Source: Monoplex corrugatus (Eukaryota > Mollusca > Gastropoda > Littorinimorpha > Ranellidae). From it: a DNA stretch of 64,000 bases. A program made the position numbers and the translations under genes. Under the pieces are notes generated by a model. It did no database searches, had not been told where the DNA came from, and saw nothing but the letters and a program-made list of their open reading frames with translations. Below are positions 11,110 through 22,249 of this stretch, in pieces. The stretch lies in NCBI GenBank assembly GCA_030674185.1, contig JAPXFY010000023.1, forward strand, positions 22,671,298-22,735,297, read 5' to 3'. Numbering within the stretch: position 1 is the first letter of the stretch; each line of letters starts with the position of its first letter.

Positions 11110-11432
11110 ATTGCTTGACGACAGTAGAATGCAACATCAGTGAGACCAGGTGGGACACCGAGCCATTTTCTTGTGTATTTGTTGATTTTGCCTTCCATTG
11201 CTTCCACTGTGCTGGTGCAAATGTCATAGATTAGCAGTGGCCACAGCAGCTTTGGTATCAGCATGAACTGTAGACACCAGACTTTGTATTTGCCTGGCAG
11301 TCCGCAGTTATCTATTTTCTTCAGGCCTTCTTCTGCTGTTTGCTTGGTTTCACATCCCCTTTGTGTGTCTTTCAGGGAGTCATCATACCATCTTCCGAGA
11401 CTTTTTACTGGCTCTTCTGTGACAGTGGGGAT

Positions 11433-11670
11433 GTCTATCTATCTATGTATCTATCTATTTCTATATATATTATATATATGTATATATACATATCTATGCA
11501 TATCTATCTAGCTATCAATCTATCTATCAATCTATCAATATATCTATCTCTCTATCTATCTATCTATATATATATATTATCATCTATCTACCTATCTATC
11601 TATCTATTTATATATATGTATATATACATACATATTTATCTATCTATCTATCTATACATATACATACGGA
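11433..11670. repeat. (TATC)n/(TATA)n microsatellite, right flank of the LINE
   Basis: About 240 bp of TATC, ATCT and TATATA units, the same motif as on the far side of the LINE at 9640-9703. Confidence 0.92.
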
Positions 11671-12030
11671 TATGTACATAGCAATGACTAACTGTATGAC
11701 AGGTTAAGCAGAACCTAATGCTCAATCCTTAGAGTAAGAAATATTTTGAACTTTGAAGTTTGAACACAGCATACAGTTATCAATGATGTACCAAATCTTA
11801 ATGTTAGGTCACGAATATCCCGAGTACAAATACAGACGGAGAGGTTGGGGGCGCGGAAAGGAGAGTTGAGGATGAAAAGGGTGGATACTGCATATGCTTC
11901 AGGTATACGGGAGAAAACTCCTTATATAGGTATTATCAAGTTTATGACAGTTGCACCCCTTAATAGGCAGATACAGTGGAAAGGGCGCTGCCGTCAACAG
12001 GTCAGAGAGGTTAAATGATTTTCTGAGCCT
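11671..12030. other. No gene seen
   Basis: Unique-looking spacer before the 40-bp array. No motif recognised. Confidence 0.5.
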
Positions 12031-13045
12031 TACACCTACCTACAAATGTTAGCACAAAGAATCCATATTACTTACCTACCCACAAATGTCAGGACAAAAT
12101 CCATATTACTTAACCACCTATGAACGTTAGCACATAGAATCTATATTACTTACCTACCTACAAACATTAGCACATAGAATCCATATCACTTACCTATCTA
12201 CAAATGTTAGGACATAGAATCCATATTACTTACCTACCTACAAATGTTAGGAGAAAGAATCCATATTACTTACTTACCTACACATGTTAGGACATAGAAT
12301 CCATGTTACTCACCTACCTACAAATGTTAGGACATAGAATCCATGTTACTTACCTACCTACAAATGTTAGGACATAGAATCCATATTACTCACCTACCTA
12401 CAAATGTTAGGACATAGAATCCATATTACTCACCTACCTACAAATGTTAGGACAGAATCCATGTTACTTACCTACCTACAAATGTTAGGACATAGAATCC
12501 ATATTACTCACCTACCTACAAATGTTAGGATATAGAATCCATATTACTCACCTACCTACAAATGTTAGGACATAGAATCCATATTACTCACCTACCTACA
12601 CATGTTAGGACATAGAATCCATATTACTCACCTACCTACAAATGTTAGGACATAGAATCCATATTACTCACCTACCTACAAATGTTAGGACATAGAATCC
12701 ATATTACTCACCTACCTACAAATGTTAGGACAGAATCCAAGTTACTCACCTACCTACAAATGTTAGGACATAGAATCCATGTTACTTATCTACCTACAAA
12801 CGTTAGGATATAGAATCCATGTTACTTACCTACCTACAAATGTTAGGACATAGAATCCATGTTACTCACCTACCTACAAATGTTAGGACATAGAATCCAT
12901 GTTACTTACCTACCTACAAACGTTAGGATATAGAATCCATGTTACTCACCTACCTACAAATTAGGATATAGAATCCATTTACTCACCTACCTACAAATGT
13001 TAGGATAGAATCATATTACTCACCTATCTACAAATGTTTGGACAA
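12030..13045. repeat. 40-bp minisatellite array, about 25 units
   Basis: Unit: CACCTACCTACAAATGTTAG followed by GACATAGAATCCATATTACT. Variation is mainly A/G in CCATATT versus CCATGTT and C/T in ACTCACC versus ACTTACC. Three-base losses (GGACAGAATCC) recur in several units. Confidence 0.95.
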
Positions 13046-13055
13046 AGAATCCACA

Positions 13056-13495
13056 AACATAGTCAGATTCATATTCATTTTTTTGTCACAGTGGATTTAC
13101 CATATGAAACTCAGGCTGCTTTCCCCTTTGAGAGCGTGTCGCCTGAGTACAGCACCACCCAATTTAGGTTTTGACCAAGACTTCAGAAAGGCAAGAAGGC
13201 TAATTGGCCTTCAAAGTGAGGGAACTGGGAAATCAACCTATTTCTTCAATGTTTTGTACCAGGGAGAATGCACTGCTCTTCACGATTTTAAACTGCAGCG
13301 GGATCTTAAGCGTGCACAAGCCAGAAGGCACATGGGTCCGACTCATTTTTTGTCCCCATCCGAAGGACTTGTCGTTTAGTTTCGATTTTCTGGTCAAAAT
13401 GAGGAAAAAGTCGAGGCCTCAACGGGGAACAAACCTCATGTTTAGTTACTGGCAGGCCAACGTCTGAATCATTCTGCCACTCTTCTCCCCCTATA
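13056..13495 (-). mobile_element. tRNA-derived SINE, copy 1
   Basis: About 440 bp, homologous over its whole length to 34012-34440. On the minus strand it starts at the right with AGTGGCAGAATGATTCAGACG (A-box-like, tRNA head), then a GGTTTGTTCCCC B-box position. A body with GATTTTCCTGTCAAA-type text follows, and it ends at the left in GTTTCATATGGTAAATCCAC TGTGACAAAA. SINEs are Pol III transcripts mobilised by LINEs. The short plus-strand frames inside it are not genes. Confidence 0.72.
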
Positions 13496-13646
13496 ACCTA
13501 CTGGCGGTTTGCATAAGCCTGCATGTTTCATGAAAATCTTTGACATTCTGATTAATTTTCCCTGTGGTGCCAAAACGAAGGATTGTATAATGAGATTAAG
13601 AAGAGGATGTCTGCAATAACATTATAGCAACAACAACAACAACAAC

Positions 13647-13687
<41 letters not shown>

Positions 13688-14039
13688 CACAACTGCAACA
13701 ACAGCAAACACGATCACGAGGAACACGACAGAGCAGATTATGAAAGCTTGCTTAATCAACGTCGTGTAAGCTGAATGAATGAACATAGCCTACTTTCCAG
13801 GTTAGACATACGATTTAGTCATTCATCCTGTAGAAATGTTAATAGTAGTACTATCGAAAGTATCAGACATCGTGAATTTTTATACATTGATTGAGTTTTG
13901 TGGTGGATGATATCCTGCTTAGAAATCATAGTCCTGTATTAAAACTTAGCCCACATTGAGATTTTGTGTAATCAAAAAGTCAAAATGCTTTATTTAATGT
14001 ACGATCGTTAGCAAAACGTTATCATGATCATTGTTTTCG
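13496..14039. other. No gene; (CAA)n microsatellite at 13629-13687
   Basis: AT-rich spacer with one (CAA)n run. No coding motif. Confidence 0.6.
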
Positions 14040-14330
14040 TCAGTTTCAGTTTCAGTTTCTCAAGACGACGTCTCCGCGCTCGGAACGAATAGCACAGAGC
14101 CTGTGTTCTGATTGTCCTTTTCTACACCAATCAGAGCTGGACAACCTACTTACGCCAAGAGCCCAGTGCTTATGCCCCAATCGTGGGCATTTTATGGTCG
14201 GCACAAGAACGCCACGGGACAAGCCAGCATGCCACGCATGTAGGTCTTCATCACATAGCATGGCTCTACTGGCGTGGCCACGTACGTCTGCTGTCTGGAG
14301 GATGGCCGCGTCTTAAGGGTTCTTCTGTAT
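14040..14330 (+). repeat. Dispersed (CAGTTT)n-CTCAAGACGACGTCTC element
   Basis: Starts with three CAGTTT units, then CTCAAGACGACGTCTCCGCG. The same start is found at 37.28 kb (CTCAAGATGACGTCTCC) and, antisense, at 31.6-31.85 kb; 39.9 kb shares CTCCACGCTCGGAATGAATT and GGCACAAGCC. About 150 bp are clearly shared; the remainder is uncertain. No coding capacity. Confidence 0.6.
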
Positions 14331-14389
14331 GGGGAGCGAGTAGCAAATCCCAGCCTATAGGACACCCAGTGCTGCCATGCGGGGATGTG

Positions 14390-14770
14390 TGTTAACGCCC
14401 TATCGGTGTACTCAGCCCTATCAGTATGCCCAGCCCTATTGGTACACTCAGTCCTATTGGTACACCCAGCCCTATTGGTACACTCAGCCCTATTGGTACA
14501 CTCAGCCCTATTGGTACACTCAGCCCTATTGGAACACTCAGCCCTATTGGTACACTCAGCCCTATTGGTACACTCAGCCCTATTGGTACACTCAGCCCTA
14601 TCAGTATGCCCAGCCCTATCAGTATGCCCAGCCCTATTGGTACACTCAGCCCTATTGGTATGCCCAGCCCTATCAGTATACTCAGCCCTATTGGTACACT
14701 CAGCCCTTTCAGTATACTCAGCCCTATCAGTATACTCAGCCCCATCAGTAAACTCGGCCCTATCAGTCGG
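14390..14770 (+). repeat. 18-bp minisatellite array, forward orientation
   Basis: About 20 units of GCCCTATTGGTACACTCA, with variants CAGTATGCCCA and CAGTATACTCA. Because 18 is a multiple of three, every frame is open and gives clean hexapeptide repeats (for example QPYWYT). These are shadows of the array. Confidence 0.95.
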
Positions 14771-14949
14771 GACAGGGGGCCAAATTGTACCGAGAAATTT
14801 TAAATGTGTATTTCTAACTTAATCATGCCATTTTAATTTTCATTGTGTACACATATATAATCTTGCGAAGCAGTATGCTGTTATGTTAAGATTTATGTTA
14901 AGATTTAGATTTAGGAAATATTGCTGTGTATGCTGTTTTAAATGAAATA

Positions 14950-15790
14950 TATATAGGGCTGAGTATACTGATAGGGCTGAGTATTCCGACAGGGCTGTGT
15001 ATACTGATAGGGCTGTGTATACCGATAGGCCTGAGTATTCCAACAGGGCTGAGTATACCGATAGGGCTGAGTATACTGATAGGACTGTGTATACCAATAG
15101 GGCTGTGTATACTGATAGGGCTGTGTATACTGATAGGGCTGTGTATACCGATAGGCCTGAGTATACCAACAGGGCTGAGTATACCGATAGGGCTGAGTAT
15201 ACCGATAGGGCTGAGTATACTGATAGGACTGTGTATACTTATAGGGCTGTGTATACTGATAGGACTGTGTATACTGATAGGGCTGTGTATACTGATAGGG
15301 CTGTGTATACTGATAGGGCTGTGTATACTGATAGGGCTGTGTATACTGATAGGGCTGTGTATACCGATAGGGCTGTGTACTAATAGGGCTGTGTGTACTG
15401 ATAGGGCTGTGTGTACTAATAGGGCTGTGTATACTGATAGGGCTGTGTGTACTGATAGGGCTGTGTGTAGTGATAGGACTGTGTATATTTATAGGGCTGT
15501 GTATATTGATAGGACTGTGTATACTGATAGGGCTGTGTATACTAATAGGGCTGTGTGTACTGATAGGGCTGAGTATACCGATAGGGCTGTGTACTGATAG
15601 GACTGTGTATACTGATAGGGCTGTGTATACCGATAGGGCTGTGTACTAATAGGGCTGTGTATACTGATAGGGCTGTGTGTACTGATAGGGCTGTGTGTAG
15701 TGATAGGGCTGTGCATACTGATAGGGCTGTGTATACTGATAGGGCTGTGTATACTGATAGGGCTGTGTGTACCGATAGGGCGGAGTATAC
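14950..15790 (-). repeat. 18-bp minisatellite array, inverted orientation
   Basis: About 46 units of GGGCTGTGTATACTGATA, which is the reverse complement of the left array unit apart from about four positions. Together with 14390-14770 it forms two inverted arrays around a spacer of about 180 bp. A leftover piece (GACTGTGTACACCGATAGG at 22230-22248) lies beyond the RTE element that interrupts it. Long open frames across it come from the 18-bp period. Confidence 0.95.
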
Positions 15791-15792
15791 AG

Positions 15793-17842
15793 ATAGTAGT
15801 TAAGGGATACTGGGCTGTGTCCGACAGAGTCTTGCTGGTCAAATTGGGAGGCAGACCATTTGATATCAACATCATTCAGGTGTATGCACCAACATCCACA
15901 AGTACTCAGGAAGACATCGACAACTTCTACGAAGTATTAGAGATGGCCAAGGCCCAATGTAAATCACAAGAAGTTACCATAATAATGGGAGATTTCAATG
16001 CTGAAGTGGGAAAGGATAGGGTAGAAGATATAGTTGGATTCATGGCCTTGGTACACAAAATGAAAGGGGAGGGAAACTTGTAGAATGGGCACAGATGAAT
16101 GAGCAGCCTAATAGAAGAAAATGGACTTGGATGAGTCAAGGAGATTATACCAAAAATCAGGATGACTACATCTTGATTAACAAAAGATTTAGAAATTCTT
16201 TACTGTCAGCAAAAACACTACCAGGAGCAGACTGCAAAAGTGACCATAATCCTGTACTGCGAAGATTTAGGTTGAAATTATGGAAAAGGAAACAGACCAA
16301 AAACAACATCAAACTAGATCTTGGACTCTTAAAGACAGATGAAGTGATACGTCAAAAATGTAATGTACATGTTCAAAACAAATTCAGTGCTCTGGAAGAC
16401 GTTGGTGACAGTGAGGAACAATGGACAAAGTTGAGAAATTTGATAAATGAAGCTTGTGAAGAAATCCCTGTAGTAGATAGAAAAGCAAAAAAGAACTGGA
16501 TGACAAAAGAAATTTTAGGCTTGATGGAGGAACGGAGAAAGGCAAAGAGAAACGAGGAAATATACAGGAAGATAAACATAGAAATCAAGAATAGGTGCAA
16601 TGAAGCTAAGGAAGCTTGGCTGAAAACAAAATACAAAGAAATAGAAGACCAACACAAAACGGATCCTTGGGGTATGTACAGACGAATTGAAGAAATTGTA
16701 CACAGGAAAAATACATGCACATCAACTGGTTGCTTAAAATCGAAAGATGGTACGATTTTCATGGAAAAAGACAAAATATTAGACAGATAGGGAGAGTACA
16801 TTAGAGACCTTTTTGAAGATGACAGAAACGTAGAACACATTATAAGAAAGAGCTTTGAAGGACCACCCATAATGAAAGATGAAGTCAGAGCAGCATTGAA
16901 AAAGATGAAACCAGGAAAATCCCCAGGACCAGACAACATTACCACAGAGATGATTGAAGCCCTGGAGGAATTCGTTATAGAAAAAATAACAGTCCTCCTA
17001 AATGAAATTTACGACACTGGAAAAATCCCCAAAGATGTGTCGGAATCAATTTTCATTGCACTTCCAAAGAAGACAGGGGCTATAGAAAGCGAACTCCATC
17101 GCACAATCAGTTTGATGAGCCATGTAACCAAGATCCTATTAAGAATAATCATGATGAGGACAAGGAACAGAATCAAAAGAGAAATAGCATATGAACAGTG
17201 TGGATGTGTGGAGGGGAAAGGAACTATTAATGCCATATAAATCCTAAGAACTATCATAGAGAGGTCAGTTGAGATGAACAAGGATTTATATTTATGCTTT
17301 GTTGACTATACCAAGGCTTTCGATCGGGTAGGACGTGGAGAGTTGATCAGCCAACTAGAAAGATTCAATGTTGATGGAAAAGATCTACGAATAATCAGAA
17401 ATATGTATTGGGAACAAACAGCTGCAATGAGAATAAGAAACGATATAAGCTCTTTCCAAAACATCAAAAGAGGAATCAGACAGGGTTGTGTTTTATCACC
17501 AGATCTGATTTCACTTTACAGCGAAAACATCATGAGAAACCAAGAGGAAGACCCTGCATTAAAGGTTGGAGGAAAAATGATAAACAACATCCGATACGCA
17601 GATGACACCGTGCTAATTGCAGAAAGTGAAAAGGACCTACAAAACCTTGTGAATATACATGAAATAGAAAGCTAAGGTAAGGAGTTGGAACTAAACAGCA
17701 GGGATACTGAAGTCATGGTGATCAGTAAAAAACATGAAATCCCCTCATGCAAAATAACAGCAAAATGCACAACCCTGACACAGGTTGATAAGTTTAAATA
17801 CTTAGAAACGATCATTTCACCAGACGGCAGATGCACTTCAGA

Positions 17843-17845
<3 letters not shown>
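15793..17845 (+). mobile_element. RTE-type LINE, endonuclease plus reverse transcriptase (left part of a split copy)
   Basis: Five-prime-truncated inside the apurinic-like endonuclease: INIIQVYAPTS near 15866-15898, GDFNAEVG at 15988-16011, and KWTWMSQGDYTKN followed by DDYILIN (16122-16180), then a basic linker. RT follows: KPGKSPGPDNI (16910-16942), FVDYTKAFDR (17298-17327), GIRQGCVLSP and NNIRYADDTVLIAE (17583-17624), with the YADD catalytic box intact. In-frame stops or shifts occur at 16081, 16788, 17238 and 17673. At 17845 the sequence breaks at CTTCAGAAAT, where another LINE is inserted; the rest resumes at 21710. The element sits in the 18-bp array. Confidence 0.9.
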
Positions 17846-17875
<30 letters not shown>

Positions 17876-17970
17876 TACAATATTTATATAGCGCAAAATC
17901 CTGATAAAATCAGATATAAGCGCTGAAACAGACACACACGCACACACGCACACACACGCACGCACGCACG

Positions 17971-18001
<31 letters not shown>

Positions 18002-18140
18002 ACACGCATGGCTATAAATGGGGAGAAAGAATACAAGCAATGGAAAATTATAGTGAGCATATTATATACAATTATATATTACAGTGTGATTCCTCTCTGA
18101 GTGGAGACAGGCAGCAGAGGGATTGAGTGAGGTCAGGAAT

Positions 18141-18914
18141 TTATGCAGAGGAGAAAAGGTGAGTTTTGAGAGCGGACTTGAAGGAGACAAAAGTAGGTTG
18201 CTGACGGACTGAGAGAGGAAGTTTGTTCCATGAGAGTGGACCAGAAACAGAGAAGACTCGTGGACCATAGGTATTGAGCTTAGTGCGTGGAAGAGGATCG
18301 GAGGCAGAGCGGAGGGTACGTGAGGGAACATAGATCTCAAGTAGGCTTGACAGGTAATCGGGGGCTGCGTTATTGAGGCTTTTGTAGCACATGGTGTCTA
18401 GTTTGTACTGCATGCGCTTTGATACAGGGAGCCAGTGAAGTTGTGCCAGGAGAGGAGATATGTGGTCAGCTTTTTTCTTTTTGAGTACAAGGCATGCAGC
18501 ATTGTTTTGAATGCGCTGTAGGATGTGAATGGTGGAGACAGGAAGACCAGACAGGAGTGAATTGCAATAGTCAATGCGAGACATTATGAAGGAGAGAACG
18601 AGTTTTGCAGTTGTTTCGACAGACAGATACTTCCTGATCAGGCTTATACGATGGAAGTGATAGTAGCAAGATCTGGCAGTTTGAGAAACAAAGTTGTTCA
18701 TGGAGAGGGTAGAGTCAAGGCAGACACCAAGGTTTTTAGCTGAATCAGAAATTGGGACTGATGTGTTACATAATGGGAGAGAAAGAGGAGGCAGCTGAGA
18801 AAGTTTCTGACGGGTGCCATTGAGGATAGCTTTTGTCTTGTCGTCGTTAAGCTGAAGTTTATTGTATGTCATCCAGTTCTTAATGTCCGAGTAACACTCA
18901 GTGGTGCGAATCAA
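18141..18914 (-). pseudogene. L2/CR1-group LINE, RT thumb and C-terminus (open 257 codons)
   Basis: The longest continuous piece of this LINE's protein. It starts just after the YADD box and runs through [45 protein letters not shown] and the final FKSALKTHLFSSA before the stop. The same tail is present in sense at 29840-30103. These C-terminal signatures are typical of L2/CR1-like elements. It is part of the mobile element, not a host gene. Upstream frames are displaced by small indels near 18920, 19190 and 19470. Confidence 0.85.
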
Positions 18915-20999
18915 GAGGCGCTGTATATTGTCAGGTGAGTCACTGTCTTGAAGTTGGGTGTCATCAGCATAGAAGTGGTGTTTTATAGAGTGGGAGTTGA
19001 TGATGGTGGACAGGGGGGAGGTGTAAAGAGTGAAAAGAACAGGGCCAAGGATAGATCCTTGTGGAACACCACAGGTCAGGTATGCAGGTTGAGAGTAAGT
19101 GCCATTGATGAGAACAGTTTGTTTTCTGTTTGATAGATATGAAGTGAACCAGGAGAGAGCAATGTCAGAGATGCCAAAAGTATGATGGAGTCTATAAAGA
19201 GCATACCATGATCAATGGTATCAAAGGCTTCAGACAGATCAAGGAGTGTGAGGAGAGAGACTTTGCCAGTATCAGTTGCAAGGAGGAGATTGTTGAGAAT
19301 GTGTAGTAGGGCAGTTTCAGTGCTATGGCACTGGCGGTAGGCTGATTGGAAAGGATTGAGGAGATTGTTGGCGGACAGGTGAGAGTTCAGCTGGTTGAGG
19401 ACAACTGTTTCAAGGAGTTTTGGCAAGAAAGAGAGATTAGAGATAGGCCAGTAATTTTTCAGTTCATTTGGGGTGTAAATTGCGTTTCTTGAAGAGAATG
19501 TGAACAATAGCAGACTTAAAAGAATCTGGGACAGTTCCAGTTTGAAGAGAAGTGTTGATGATGTCAGTGATGAATGGGAGGAGAGTAGGGAGACAGTCGG
19601 GGTAGAGAGAACCTGGAAGAGGATCCAGTTCGCAGGTTTTGAACGACATGGATCTGATTGTGTTGAAAATTTCTTCTTGTGAGACTGGGGTAAAAGTAGT
19701 AAGAGGTGTGCCAAAGAAGGAAGGGTCAGGTGGGCATGGTTGACAGGGTGTCCTGTCAAGCCTGTCACGAAGAGTTTGTATTTTGGTGGTGAAATACTTG
19801 GAGAATACAGATGGGAGTTCTTCATTTGTGTGTTTTGTTGGGAGAGGTAAATCTTTTCGTGTGCCAAGGAGATGATTCATAGTTGTAAAGAGTTCTTTTG
19901 AAGAAGAGGCATTCAGGATTTTGGTTTGGAAATAGCTTGTTTTTGCAGATGCAATGAGGGTGGATACTTTTGTTTTAGAGGCTTGGAAAAGTTGCCTATG
20001 TACAGTGACTTTGGATTTGCGGAAGCAGCGCTCTGCTCTGCAGCGGGCACGTTTGGTACAGGCAATCTCATGAGTGAGCCATGGGTAGGGGGGCGGTCAG
20101 GTAAAAGACGGGTTGTGGCTGGAGCATGAGTGTCCAGAAGATGGTGGAGAGTAGTATAGAATTCATCGGCAAGGTTATGTGACTTTTCAGAAAGGAGACG
20201 GGAGGCATCAGATGAAAAAGTGGAGAGGTCGATAGATTTGAGATTGCGTCGAGTCACTGTGCGCGTGGTACGGGAAGGAGGAGAAATGTCAAGAGAACAG
20301 AGAATTGCAGAGTGGTCAGATGGAAGGGCTGAAGTTAGATGGGTAGAAAGAACTAAGCAGTTGTCAGTAGCTGAATTGTGGTGATCACGAGAAATGATCC
20401 AGTCTAGAGTGTGACCTTTTTGATGGGCTGGTTCAGAAATGTGTTGAGTCATATTGTGATTGGACAGAGAGTTGATGATATGTCTTGTGTCATAACGGTG
20501 AGTGTTGTCATAGTGGACACTGATGTCACCTAGAATGATGAGATTTCCAGGTAAGAGGCAGTAATAGTCAAGTAGTTGATCAAAGTCAGAGAGAAACGTG
20601 GATGTGGTGAGTTTGTTGGCAGAGCTAGGTGGAGGTCGATAGACACAGGAGAAGGTGATGAGGCGAGGGGTGGATTGGAAGGATACTTCAACGTGCTCAA
20701 AAGAAGGATGGGAGAAAGACAGAGACTGCGAGAAAGACAGGCGGGAATGGAGTGAGTCGTTGTAGAGGATGGCAATACCACCACCTCGGGATGAGCGATG
20801 GAAAGAAGCAAGCCTGTAACCACTCGGAGTGAGACTCGCATGTATAGGTTCATGACCAAGGTGTTAAGCCATGTTTCAGTGATAAAAGCAATGTCAACAT
20901 GCTCATCTGCGATGAAGTCAGCAACGACATCAGCTTTGCCATCTTTGCATGTTGACTGAGCGTTAAAAAGGCATATTTTTAGTTTATCAGAGTCACATG

Positions 21000-21295
21000 G
21001 CAGTGGCTGAGGTGGAGATAAAGGCGGCACCGATGGGACAGAAGATGAAGGCGACACCAGCGGGGCAGAAGATGAAGGCAGCAACGACGGGACAGAAGAC
21101 GAAGGCGGCACCCACAGGACAGAAGATGAAGGCGGCACCAGCAGGACAGAAGACAAAGGCGGCACCAGCGGGACAGAAGATGAGGGCGGCACCAGCGGGA
21201 CAGAAGGTGAAGGCGGCACCAGCGGGACAGAATGTGAAGGCGGCACCATCAGGACAGAAGGTGTAGGCGGCACCATCAGGACAGAAGGCGAAGAT
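21000..21295 (-). repeat. 27-bp in-frame coding repeat inside the LINE protein
   Basis: About ten units of 27 bp that encode SVPLVPPSS on the minus strand, directly upstream of the endonuclease domain. Units differ by single substitutions (SVLMVPPTP, SVLWVPPSS). This looks like a low-complexity hinge between the N-terminal region and the endonuclease. Confidence 0.85.
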
Positions 21296-21708
21296 GGCAG
21301 AGGAGGAGACGAAGTCTGCAGCAGCAAGGTCGAGGGCAGGGGCAGTGGAGGAGACGATGAAGCAGAAGACGAAGTGTGGTGTCGGACTGGTACAGCAGGA
21401 GGCAGGTTGTGCCAGAGACGGTGGAGACGTCCAGCACGACAGGATCGCGCAGTGCGGGGCTTACGACACAGCCCTAGTGTACGTATGCGCTGGTAGACGT
21501 CTCCACCGAGGTAGCACTTGCTGTGTTTAAAAAGTGTCAGTCCAATTTGTTTTATAAAGGACGGGTCCATAATTGCGAGCCAGTCGGGAGAGGATGATGT
21601 TTGCAGGTTGGTGTGTGGGTTGGTCAGTTCACAACACTTGAAACCAGAGAACCACAAAGGTTTGGGAGCTGTAGCGTTGGGCGAACACAGTAGGCCAAAA
21701 TGTAAACA

Positions 21709-22216
21709 CAGCAGAATCGGCCAAACCAAAACAACATTCAAGAAGATGGAAAGCATTCTTACCAACAAATGCCTATCAATTAACATCAGGAAGAGAATGT
21801 TATATAAAACCAATACTGTTGTGCGGTTGCGAAGCGTGGACAGTCAACAAGCAAAGCCAGAACAAGATTGAGGCAGCCGAGATGTGGTTTCTAAGAAGGA
21901 TGTTGAGAGCTCCATGGATGGAAAACAAACGAGACAGTCTTGGTGGAGGCAGACACAAGTAGATCATTCATAAGGAAGATTAGGAAAAGACAAGCAGCAT
22001 TCATGAGCCATTTTATGAGGAAAGGGGAATTGGAACACCTGGTCACAACGGGAAAGCTGGAGGGAAAGAAAGCACCGGGTAGACCCAGGGAGAAGATACT
22101 AGACGGACTTGCAGAGTGGCTGAAGACAAGGAGGGTGGAAGAGATGCTTGAGACAACAAGAGATAGAGACAGATGGCAGTCCATGATCGCCAACGCCATG
22201 CGGCAAGGCACCTGAT
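21709..22216 (+). mobile_element. RTE-type LINE, C-terminal and 3' end (right part of the split copy)
   Basis: Resumes at AGCAGAATCGGCCAAACC, exactly where the left part stopped; only about four bases of the family sequence (AGCC) are missing. It continues through FKKMESILTNKCLS, CEAWTVNKQ, FMRKGELEHLVTT, KILDGLAEWLKTRRVEEM and RDRWQSMIANAMRQGT, then (GAT)n. Frames shift near 21800 and 21930. Confidence 0.9.
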
Positions 22217-22249
22217 GATGATACGGATAAGACTGTGTACACCGATAGG
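22217..22249 (-). repeat. Residual 18-bp array units beyond the RTE element
   Basis: GACTGTGTACACCGATAGG immediately follows the RTE tail and matches the unit of the 14.95-15.79 kb array, showing that the RTE element landed inside that array. Confidence 0.7.

Larger units (their letters stand above)
9704..11430 (-). mobile_element. LINE with restriction-like endonuclease (R2/NeSL-type), 5'-truncated
   Basis: Antisense non-LTR retrotransposon covering the end of the RT thumb (11430-11110), the C-terminal region (open frame 11109-9958) and a 3' UTR to about 9704. The thumb part shares WLG/W-L-S style sequence and YCRQ with the fragment at 47.4 kb, and its upstream part matches 52.34-52.67 kb. 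One frame break lies near 11110, where one or two bases are missing relative to the 47.5-kb copy. Both ends abut (TATC)n DNA, suggesting insertion into a microsatellite. The family name is by domain logic; exact clade is not determined. Confidence 0.75.
17846..21708 (-). mobile_element. L2/CR1-group LINE, nearly complete, nested in the RTE element
   Basis: About 3.86 kb antisense insertion. Reading 5' to 3' on the minus strand: a 5' region with Met (MDPSFIKQIG) and an Arg-rich RSCRAGRLHRLW block; a Ser/Pro/Val 27-bp repeat (21295-21000); the endonuclease start KICLFNAQS (about 20985) and ITETWL; then EN text HTLDWIISRDHH (about 20400). RT follows: NYWPISNLSFL (19460), AFDTIDHG (19225), CGVPQGS-like text (19070) and FYADDTQL (about 18970). 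The open C-terminal frame 18914-18141 contains [15 protein letters not shown]. The 3' UTR has an internal (CA)n and ends in GCGCTATATAAATATTGTAA plus (TTA)n at 17846. Frames break in several places. Confidence 0.88.

Noticed and set aside
14377..15875. Long frames rich in PYWYTQ, GLCILI and TDRAVY hexapeptides, as a structural or silk-like protein
   Set aside because: The 18-bp period keeps all frames open on both strands; the array reverses orientation and is broken by a transposon.
20530..21813. 427-codon antisense frame as a host mucin-like protein
   Set aside because: The Ser/Pro part leads straight into a LINE endonuclease start (KICLFNAQS...ITETWL), so it belongs to the L2-group element.
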